Positions 11,409 to 19,800 of a DNA stretch of 64,000 bases are shown piece after piece (position 1 is the stretch's first letter; each line of letters starts with the position of its first letter). Source of the stretch: Microplitis mediator (lineage: Eukaryota; Arthropoda; Insecta; Hymenoptera; Braconidae); the NCBI RefSeq assembly GCF_029852145.1, contig NC_079977.1, forward strand, positions 11,466,640 through 11,530,639, written 5' to 3'. The notes beneath the pieces were generated by a model. That model was not told the origin of the DNA. It ran no database searches and worked only from the letters and a program-made list of their open reading frames with translations. A program made the translations under genes and the position numbers.

Positions 11409-12918
11409 TGCGCGTTAATACGACCAGACGTCTCAGAAATTCATCGCTGGTCATACTACCATCACCAGAAAACGATAATTTCCAATTTCTAGCGATTGCA
11501 CCGTGATCTCGAGCAAACACCCGTGATGAATGGCGTTTTTCACGACCCGAGCTACGGTGGGAGTGGTATTCAGACGAGGAAGACGTATAACTGTCGTCTG
11601 AATCCGACTCACTCGATGAACTGCTGGGGTGTCGATCTGAATCTCTGCCACGGTGTTGATTCAGAGGTGTTTGAAAATGAACATGTGACGGGGTAGCAGG
11701 GGGAGGGGCACCCGATCTGGTATGTTGCCGTGGTGGTTGATTTGTGTTGCCACCAGGTTGTGTTGCCAGCGGATTCATCGCCTGATGATGCACGCGGGTG
11801 TCGTGTATGTTGGTAGACCTCACGTTGCGTCTAGAACTCGTGGTTTGAGTTACAGCAGGTATTGCGCTGAGCTCTGGCAACGTTGCAGGTACTGGTGGGC
11901 CACCATGTGGTGAAGACGCGCGAACTGAGTCAGCTCTCGCGGGTTGACTCAACATCTCGATCAACTGCTGCTGTCCGCGTTCCATCTTTTCTTCCAGCAT
12001 GCGTAATGCCTGCACGAGTGTCGCCCCGGTGACATAACCGTCCATGCCGTTGGGAAATTCAGGTGCTTCCTGGCCAACTGGGATCAACTCATCCTTACTG
12101 AGACTCCAGGGGGCCCCGTAATCCCCGTCTTCGCGTCGCAACAACCGTTGAAAACGATCCCGGATGACCTCGCGGGTACCTGCTGGATTCACCTGCTGCA
12201 ACAGCAGGTATCGACGAATCTCCTCGTCGGTTAATTCAGTCGCCCGCGCATCTATATCGCGAGACAACTCATCTCGAGTTGGATCCCAGGGTATATTCGG
12301 AATTCCCAGAGCCCGTTTATGATAACGATTCAACCGATCGCGTCGTTTATTCCTACCCCCTTCGGTCGATAACCCTAAACCGAATAATACCATCCGGATT
12401 TCGTCGTCCGGTCGCAGTAACATCCACGTGAGCTCAGATTCTGGTAGTGGAGCAGAGGAGTCGCGTGATTCCACACTTCGGGCCGTCCGTAACGCTCTCC
12501 CGCGCCCCCGGCCACGCCTATGCCCAGGGTCAGTCGCATGGGCAAGGGAAGTGTGTTCACCCACGATCTCTACCTCCCGACCAGATCGGTTCGCTCGATT
12601 CGGGACGATCGTCGGTATCATGTGTTGGGGTGCGAGTCCACGACTGTTTTCGAGTCTCGTGCTCGAAATATCATCATCGGTTCCACTCACGTGAGAATCC
12701 CGTTTCTCGTCAACATTCGCATTTTTATCATTACCCGCTTTATCCGCATCAACGTTAATTACCGCGTTATCATTATTAATCGCTTTGTCGTTATTAATCT
12801 CGTCGCCATTATTACTCGCGGTAGACTCGTCATCCGTAGCGCCACCACGTACCCGTATCGACGACATTATTTTAATCAGCCGATCGGATTCAGCAAAAAT
12901 TTCTTGCCACGAATTCAT
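11272..12918 (-). CDS. gag: Element A gag, part 1: matrix/SAP-like and capsid start
   Basis: The start at 12918 is the first ATG after the about 200-nt leader and primer site. The N-terminal third is acidic and N/D-rich. About residues 145-270 hold two helical repeats of the type LFGLGLSTEGGRNKRRDRL and LLQQVNPAGTREVIRDRF, which look like paired SAP motifs (DNA/RNA-binding helix-extension-helix). A proline/serine-rich linker precedes the capsid start (AVLPEVFKGKAEVWF). The frame is lost at about 11279 in a TTTTT run in the middle of the capsid and continues in the overlapping ORF. A one-base insertion or sequencing error is more likely than programmed shifting. Confidence 0.8.
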   Translation of the reverse strand: MNSWQEIFAESDRLIKIMSSIRVRGGATDDESTASNNGDEINNDKAINNDNAVINVDADKAGNDKNANVDEKRDSHVSGTDDDISSTRLENSRGLAPQHMIPTIVPNRANRSGREVEIVGEHTSLAHATDPGHRRGRGRGRALRTARSVESRDSSAPLPESELTWMLLRPDDEIRMVLFGLGLSTEGGRNKRRDRLNRYHKRALGIPNIPWDPTRDELSRDIDARATELTDEEIRRYLLLQQVNPAGTREVIRDRFQRLLRREDGDYGAPWSLSKDELIPVGQEAPEFPNGMDGYVTGATLVQALRMLEEKMERGQQQLIEMLSQPARADSVRASSPHGGPPVPATLPELSAIPAVTQTTSSRRNVRSTNIHDTRVHHQAMNPLATQPGGNTNQPPRQHTRSGAPPPATPSHVHFQTPLNQHRGRDSDRHPSSSSSESDSDDSYTSSSSEYHSHRSSGREKRHSSRVFARDHGAIARNWKLSFSGDGSMTSDEFLRRLVVLTRSAGIRRTDRLAVLPEVFKGKAEVWFSAKCHRWSSWDSFVRIFDVV

Positions 12919-13125
12919 TTTAAATATAAATATATAAACCGATTAAACGAAATAAATGCGTATAGAAATTAAAATAATTTGTAATTAATATAAATTAACA
13001 AAGCAAGTTTTTAAATATTATTTTATCCGCCAATAAAAAATTTTATTTAACCCACTCCTCCGTGGAAACTCGCAAATTTTATTTTTCACACAAAAATGCG
13101 TAATTATTAAATTAATGACCCCCTA
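12919..13125 (-). other. Element A leader (5' UTR)
   Basis: This short AT-rich segment lies between the primer site and the gag ATG, with no ORF. Confidence 0.6.
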
Positions 13126-13143
13126 GCCCCACGTTGGGCGCCA
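13126..13143 (-). promoter_or_regulatory. primer-binding site, tRNA-Lys type (Element A)
   Basis: On the minus strand the 18 bases TGGCGCCCAACGTGGGGC directly follow the LTR end. This is the well-known complement of the 3' end of tRNA-Lys1,2 used by several retroviruses and gypsy elements. Confidence 0.88.
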
Positions 13144-13206
13144 TATAACAAATACTAGTTTAAATTTCGCGACGGAGACGCGAATTATCCCAGCACTGTA
13201 TGCGGT
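13144..13206 (-). repeat. Element A LTR, 5' copy, piece 1 (disrupted)
   Basis: These 63 bases match 3548-3610. The copy is broken by Element B after GCGGT and resumes at 44030. Confidence 0.93.
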
Positions 13207-13366
13207 TGTGACGGGTGAGCTGACGCCCATCCGTCTAATACTAATAACCAAATAATAGATAGATATATTTTAGTTCAGAAAGCAATACATTTTATTGTAG
13301 TTTCATTAGGCGCTATACAGCTGCACATAAATATCGCATTACATTAGTTACATTAAGTCTTACTTT

Positions 13367-13373
13367 TATAAAG
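13367..13373 (+). promoter_or_regulatory. TATA box in Element B LTR
   Basis: TATAAAG lies 160 bp into the LTR. A start site would fall near 13395-13410, where TCAGCAG resembles an initiator. The same motif is in the 3' LTR at 43468-43474. Confidence 0.6.
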
Positions 13374-13767
13374 ACAATGCGATGAGCAGACGTTTCGCGT
13401 GGTCAGCAGTTTTGACTGTGGGAAGAAAAGAGTTCCGTTGGAGATGGCGAAGGGATATTTTCTTATGCAGCACGAAAAGAGTTCTCATGGGAAACGGCGG
13501 AGTGATATTTTGGAAACAGAGGATGCAATTGCAGAAGAAGAGTTAGTTACCATAGTTAAGCTGATTCGAATAGTCGTCTGCTCGCGCATAAATATTATAT
13601 CTCTCTTATTTTACCGCTTTTATTACAGATCACTAAAAGAATACGTTTAATGCCGCTATTGTTGAATGAAAATATTGTATTAGTATCCGATTTATTTATG
13701 CTATCTTAGATTTGTAAAAGAGACTCTCAGGGCCTTTTCTGGGTACTCCCATATTTTGGGGACGCCC

Positions 13768-13773
13768 AATAAA
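13768..13773 (+). terminator. polyadenylation signal in Element B LTR
   Basis: AATAAA lies about 400 bp after the TATA box. In the 3' LTR copy (43869-43874) it would end the genomic RNA. Confidence 0.6.
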
Positions 13774-13930
13774 CAAATATCCATTAAATTCACATATAGT
13801 CATTCCTTCACTGAGCGACCCACACCCTTTATAACATCCTATTAAATTTCTAGAGACGCTGAGCTAGGCACGGTAAGATCGGTTACGCAGTAAGAACATT
13901 AAGGTGTAAGCTCACACGTAACAGAAATTT

Positions 13931-13945
13931 TGGCGCCCAACGTGG
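13931..13945 (+). promoter_or_regulatory. primer-binding site of Element B
   Basis: TGGCGCCCAACGTGG begins 7 nt after the LTR and matches the first 15 bases of the tRNA-Lys1,2-type site used by Element A. The following bases diverge. Confidence 0.8.
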
Positions 13946-14099
13946 TTTTCGCCCAGCGAAGTGAGGTGAGTGAAGTGAATTTTCGGGAATTTTAGTGGTG
14001 AGTGCCCAGTTAACGCGACAGGAAACTGTGAGACTGAGATTCTAAATCTTTTCCCGATAAATAAATTAGTGAACGGTGTCATGAGATAGCAAGGAAAGT

Positions 14100-14930
14100 G
14101 CACACATTGAAGATAATACATGGAAAAATAAGTGAATTAAATTATGAAATATTGAAAAAAGTGAATTGAATTAAGAAATATTGAAGAATTATTGGATGAT
14201 ACTGTGAAATATTGAAGATTACGGAAAAATATTGAATTGAAATGAAAATATGAAAAAAAAATAAGTGAATCGAATTGTGAAATATTGAAGAAAAGTGAAT
14301 TGAATTGAGAAATACTGAAGAATTATTGAATTATACTGAGAAATATTGAAGATTTATGGATAAATATTGAATTGAAATGGAAATATGGAAAAATAAGTGA
14401 ATTGAATTGTGAATTATTGAAGAATACTGAAGAATATTGAATTGAATTGTGAATTATTGAAGAATACGGAAAATTATTGAATTGAATTGTGAATTATGGA
14501 AGAATACTGAAGATTATTGAATTGTGAATTACCGAAAAATATTGAATTGAATTGTGAATTATTGAAGAATACTGAAGATTATTGAATTGAATTGTGAATT
14601 ATTGAAGAATATTGAAGATTATTGAATTGTGAATTATTGAAGAATACGGAAAATTATTGAATTGAATTGTGAATTATGGAAGAATACTGAAGATTATTGA
14701 ATTGTGAATTACCGAAAAATATTGAATTGAATTGTGAATTATTGAAGAATATTGAAGATTATTGAATTGTGAATTATTGAAGAATACTGAAGATTATTGA
14801 ATTGAATTGTGAATTATTGAAGAATATTGAAGATTATTGAATTGTGAATTACTGAAGAATATTGAATTGAATTGTGAAATACTGAGAAATATTGAAGATT
14901 TGTAAAGATTTATTTAATTGAGTGCCAAAT
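14100..14930 (+). repeat. leader tandem repeats, about 20-40-bp AT-rich units
   Basis: About 800 bp are made of variations on attgaattgtgaattattg and aagaatactgaagattatt, with higher-order units of roughly 100-190 bp recurring from 14400 to 14870. The array sits between primer site and gag, where retroviruses have packaging and dimerisation signals. Confidence 0.85.
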
Positions 14931-15234
14931 ATTAGAGATTACTGAGAAATTGCCGAATGAACTGTAAAATCCTCTGAATTAGTGAAGCCGGTTGTTTGTG
15001 TCAAATTATATGTCAAAGTTGCCCCGCTAGTGATAAGTGAGAAAAATAGATAAGTGAGTGAAAAAGAAAAAAAAGAAAAGAGAAATAAAAAGTGAAATAA
15101 GTGATAAAAGCAAAGTGTACGAAAAAAAAAAAGAAGAGGAAAATAGTGATCTGTAGTGCCGCTAAGAGAAGAAGCCGCTGCAAAGAATCGGATACAACAC
15201 CAGTCTGAGAGGAAATCAAAGCCAACAGACAGGG

Positions 15235-15272
15235 ATGCTGATAGCAGTAGCATTATTCATCGTGGTGTCTAT
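15235..15272 (+). CDS. leader exon encoding a signal-peptide-like start, with 5' splice site
   Basis: An ATG at 15235 opens 12 codons, nearly all hydrophobic (LIAVALFIVVS), plus two bases. A consensus donor GTAAGT follows at 15273-15278. Unspliced, the frame stops at the TAA embedded in the donor. The exon ends in phase 2, and the candidate acceptors at 38694 (class III-like glycoprotein) and 40769 (F-like Env) both leave one base before a codon, so both joins keep frame. The F-like Env has no signal peptide of its own, which makes the second join the more compelling. The model predicts subgenomic env mRNAs as in retroviruses. Confidence 0.7.
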
Positions 15273-15531
15273 GTAAGTAGTAAAAATTGAGTCTTTTAAC
15301 GATAGTAGTAATTCGGATCGACGGGAGTATTGGACTAACTGGAGGTTAGGAAATCCAAGTAACTCTCTGTCGGGCTCTATAAGTTCGAAAGAATCGATCG
15401 AAGATTGTTCGTACGAGACCGACATAAAAAATATCGAGGAATTATTAGACATTTTTGAAAAAAATCGGGAGAAAACTAACGGTAATTCAAATTGCCCTGG
15501 TGCGGCTTCAGGCGCAAAAGCGGTAAAAACT

Positions 15532-16839
15532 ATGGCGGAGACTGAAGAGGTTCAATTGAAACGAATAATATCGTTAATGCGGCATATACCGGATTTTACG
15601 GGAGAGGGTGACGTGGAATCATTCATTGACGCTATTGAGTACAGTGCGACGAGGTTAAAGGCTGATGATGATCCGGTATTTATTTTTGAATTGTCAACGC
15701 GATTCGGGGGACTGGCTTTAAGCATTATGCGTACGTTTTTGAGAAAGGCAGAGTCTGTCAACCAAGTAATAGAGAAACTACGTCAAAATTTTGGTCGAAT
15801 GGAAACATTCCATGCGGTAATACATCGATTGACGGGAATGATTCAAGAAGATAATGAAAGTGTAACAAAATTTGGTGCGCGTCTGGAGGGTATAAAAGCG
15901 GAAGCGGAGAATAAAATAAACAGGAGTGGATTAACAGCAGAACAAAAAGATTATCGAACAAAGGATTTGGAAGCGACAGTGCTGGAAACCTTTATTAATG
16001 GACTCTACGAAAAATTATCGTTCGCAGTCTCAAATAAAGAACCCAGAACTTTAGCAGACGCAATAAAGATCGCAATGGAGGCGGAGATACAATACGAGAG
16101 GACGAAAGCAGCGGAAAGAGCGAGAGAAGGAAAACTAAGGTTCAAGGAGCGGGAGCATGCAAGGATAAGACAGCTAACGCTTGAAGAAGAGGTGAAAGAA
16201 GAAAGTAAACAAGAAGGCACAGAATATGTTCATAAACCAAAACCCAGCGCGGAATTTACGTATACAATTACTAACGAGAAGATTGCGGACAATGGAGACA
16301 AGCGAAGCTGTTTCACATGCGGGCAAGTTGGGCATTTGGCACGAAATTGTCCAGTTCCAATACAAAGCAAACGAAATTCTTGGGCACCAATGAATCAGCA
16401 GGAATTCCGGGGAAGAGTTCCACAGCAACAGGAGCGGTACTATGTGCAAAACGATAGATACAGAGGAAATGGGAGATATAATTATGGAAGAAGCGGTAAT
16501 AATTGGCAGAATAATGGTAACTATGTATATGGACAGAATGGCAACAATTATAATGGGTATCGAAATGGAAATAATTATGGAAATCAATGGGGAAATTATG
16601 GAAATAATGGTTACTACGGCAGAGGCAGAGGTCAAGAATTTCAAGGCAATCTCAACAGGCGGTACAATAATTATGGTAACTCAGGTGCAATGGTGACGAA
16701 CGCGTTCGAAACGCAGCGGCTTATGAACAGTTTGCCTGGTAATTACGACAATAGATGGGACGGATCACGTGGAGTTAATCAGCAGAACCGGGGAAATCAG
16801 ATGTCCAACAGGGGTCCAAACACACGGCCTTTAAACTAG
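15532..16839 (+). CDS. gag: Element B Gag, 435 aa
   Basis: The protein forms the virus-like particle and binds the RNA. Residues about 10-200 are an errantivirus-like capsid region (FTGEGDVESFIDAIE, then FGRMETFHAVIHRLTGM). A highly charged stretch (190-240) follows, then a single CCHC knuckle at residues 260-273 (CFTCGQVGHLARNC). The C-terminal about 130 residues are N/G/Y/R-rich low-complexity sequence, unusual and possibly condensate-forming. The ATG at 15532 is the first in frame, yet the same frame is open back to 15277 without another ATG, so an N-terminal extension by non-AUG start or readthrough is possible. The stop at 16837 follows a -1 slippery heptamer. Confidence 0.93.
   Translation: MAETEEVQLKRIISLMRHIPDFTGEGDVESFIDAIEYSATRLKADDDPVFIFELSTRFGGLALSIMRTFLRKAESVNQVIEKLRQNFGRMETFHAVIHRLTGMIQEDNESVTKFGARLEGIKAEAENKINRSGLTAEQKDYRTKDLEATVLETFINGLYEKLSFAVSNKEPRTLADAIKIAMEAEIQYERTKAAERAREGKLRFKEREHARIRQLTLEEEVKEESKQEGTEYVHKPKPSAEFTYTITNEKIADNGDKRSCFTCGQVGHLARNCPVPIQSKRNSWAPMNQQEFRGRVPQQQERYYVQNDRYRGNGRYNYGRSGNNWQNNGNYVYGQNGNNYNGYRNGNNYGNQWGNYGNNGYYGRGRGQEFQGNLNRRYNNYGNSGAMVTNAFETQRLMNSLPGNYDNRWDGSRGVNQQNRGNQMSNRGPNTRPLN
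16830..16836 (+). promoter_or_regulatory. -1 ribosomal frameshift site (T TTA AAC)
   Basis: TTTAAAC is in the correct phase with gag (cc T TTA AAC) and is followed at once by the gag TAG. Slipping back one base enters the pol frame, which is open from here (CTA GAA AAG...). A possible stem pairs GGCCG at 16844-16848 with CGGCC at 16873-16877. U UUA AAC is a classical retroviral slippery sequence. Confidence 0.9.
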
Positions 16840-16853
16840 AAAAGGCCGGTGCG

Positions 16854-19800
16854 ATGACACGCTCCGTCGAAACGGCCAACTCAGAAGAAACGAATAAGGA
16901 GCGAATAAATGAAGAAAAAGAAGTAAAATCTGTTAAATTAGTGGGTGCTACACATATATATGTAAAATTAAGAGCCGATAAAGTACTTGGAGGTACAGGT
17001 ATCTTCCTCATTGACACGGGCGCAGAAATAAATTTAATACGACGAGACTCACTGGAATTAAGAACAAAAATTGACAGTACAAGAAGAACGCTGATAAAAG
17101 GTATAACATCTGATACTATAACTACGATAGGTCAAGTTGAACTAGAGATAGAAGGTCAATGGGTACTGTTTGATATCGTGGGAGAGGAGTTTAACATAAA
17201 AGAAGATGGTATATTGGGCCAGCCGTTCTTTTCAGCACAAAATTCGCAAATTGATTTTGGTAATAAAACTGTTTCAATTAATAATAAGAAATATTACTTT
17301 TTGGAGGATATTATAAAAATTCCGAGAAGATGTGTAAAAATGATAGAGGTAAGAGTTGTAAATAACGTTTCGGAAGGATACATTCCACGGTGTGATATTG
17401 CACCAGGAATATATTTGGGAGAAGCCATAGTATCAATTCACCAGGGTGCAGCGAAAATGTACGCATTTAACACTACAGAAAAAGAACATGATTTTGCGAT
17501 ACCGTACGTTGAAGTTGAATATTTTGAAGAGATAACAGCAGAAGCAAAGGTGCGGTTCACTGAAAAAACGGAGCAAGAAAATATAGCAGAACGAACAGAA
17601 CGAGTACTAAATTTAATATCGGTAACACATCTGGACGAAGAAGAACTAAATACAGTGCGGCAGAACATCGAATACGAACCAAGAGTTTACATATTACCAG
17701 GCGAACGACTGAATGCAGCGAATGTTCCACCTCATCGGATACGAACAAAAGATGATAACCCAATTAATATCAAACAGTATCGCATGCCGCATCATCTAAA
17801 AGACGTATTAAAAGAACGAATACAAGGAATGATTGATGCTGATATAATTGAACCATCGGATTCTGCATACAGTTCACCCGTATGGATCGTTCCCAAGAAA
17901 CCAAAAGCTGATGGAACTAAAGATTGGAGGTTGGTAATCGATTTTCGAAGGTTAAACGATAAAACAGTACCAAACTCGTATCCGTTACCAGATATCCGGG
18001 ACATTTTAGATCAAATTGGTGATGCTGTATATTTTTCTGTGTTTGATCTCGATTCGGGATTTTATCAGATACCATTGGCAGAACAAGACCGACATAAAAC
18101 GGCATTTTCAGTCCCGATGGGACATTATCAGTTCAAGAGGATGGCGATGGGTTTGAAAGGTGGTCCACCGACGTTTCAAAGTACGATGGAAAACGTATTG
18201 TCCGGATTGCAAGGTGTAATATTATTTATTTATGTCGATGACGCAGTAATATATGCAAGAACATTGGAAGAACATTGTCAAAAATATTTGCAATTTGTTG
18301 ATAGACTTCAAAAAGTAGGATTAAAATTAAAACCGGCAAAGTGCGAATTTTTACGGCGGGAAGTTGCGTATTTGGGACATATAATCAGTGCGGAAGGAGT
18401 AAAACCGAATCCAGCGAAAGTGGAAGCAGTTGAAGAATTTAAGAGGCCAACGGACGAGAAGAAAGTACGAGAATTTCTTGGGCTTGCAGGATATTATAGA
18501 AGATTCATCCGGAATTTTGCAAGTAAAGCAAAACCTTTGACTGATTTATTGAAAAAAGACGCTATTTTTACATGGGGTGAATCTCAAGAAAAGTCATTTA
18601 AAATACTGAAAGAAGAATTATGTGGAGATGTAATGTTGCAGTATCCGAACTTTGAATTACCATTCATTGTCGCTACAGATGCGTCAGACTTTGCATTGGG
18701 TGCAGTACTAAGCCAAGGGAAACTTGGAGAAGATAGAGCGATAAGTTATGCTTCTCGAGCTTTATCAAAGACAGAAAGAAACTACACAGTGACCAAGAAA
18801 GAACTGTTGGCTATTATGTATGCTGTTGACACGTTCAGACCATATATTTTTGGTAAGAAATTTACATTAGTTACCGACCATCAACCGTTGCAGTGGCTCA
18901 AGTCTACAAAAAGCCCCGGAGAGCACATTCGGCGATGGGTAAATCGATTAGAAGAATATGAATATGAAGTTATCCATCGACCAGGTAAGAGTAACACAAA
19001 CGCAGATGCTTTATCACGAAACCCGGTGAGAAACGAAAACGGTGAATTATTAGCAATGGTGGAAGTAAATGTTGGTAAAAGAGCAAGAGAGGAAACATCA
19101 GCAACACACTCATCAGCTGACGGAAGAGGTCGGAGAGAAAAGGTCAAAAATTTAAAGAAGAAATTAAGAAGAACGGACGATCATCAATATAATACATCAT
19201 CGGGAGAATCTGACATCGAAATGAGGACTGACAATGATACGAGAAGAAATGATAAGCCGAATCCAGCCGGGATTACTCCAAATCCGGGCCCGTCGGGTAT
19301 ACAACAACAAAAAGAAGTGCGACGAAGGGGACGTCCAAGAGGAAGTAAGTCGCGACCCAAGAAGGTGGTACGAATTCCCCTCAGTGACAGCGAGTCAGCA
19401 CGGGGAATGGCAAGTGATGGAAGTGGGGAGTATTACGTGCCGTCCGGATCAGCGTCAGAACCTGGAGCGGAACCACAAATTGCCAGTAGTCGTCCGCAAC
19501 GGAGAAAAAATAAAGCAAAAATGGAAGGGAAGATGCAACAAGCAGAAAAAGATAAAGAAGTGGAACAGGAAACCAAGGGACAACAATCAGCAGAAGAAAG
19601 CAGGGTAGCAGCGAAAGGAAAAATCAAGACACCACCAGCTGTTAGAGAAAAAGTGAAAAAGAAAAAGAGAGACGAAGTGATTGAAGTGCAAAAACCCAGG
19701 TTGACACAACACGATCTGGAGCCGAATATGGACGTTCCAATGGAACAAGAGGATACGGGACATGAGTATCAACAAAACTACGATGAAAGAGATGATAAGA

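Larger units (their letters stand above)
13207..13923 (+). repeat. Element B 5' LTR
   Basis: 717 bp with TG...CA ends. It contains a TATA box (13367-13373), an AATAAA signal (13768-13773) and a tandem 49-bp duplication (units from 13425 and 13474, each starting GAAAAGAGTTC). An 83-codon frame at 13399-13650 would need a GTG start and is present in both LTRs only because they are identical. I treat it as chance. Confidence 0.95.

Noticed and set aside
13399..13650. 83-codon frame in both Element B LTRs (also 43500-43751)
   Set aside because: It needs a GTG start, has no domain, and its duplication is explained by LTR identity.
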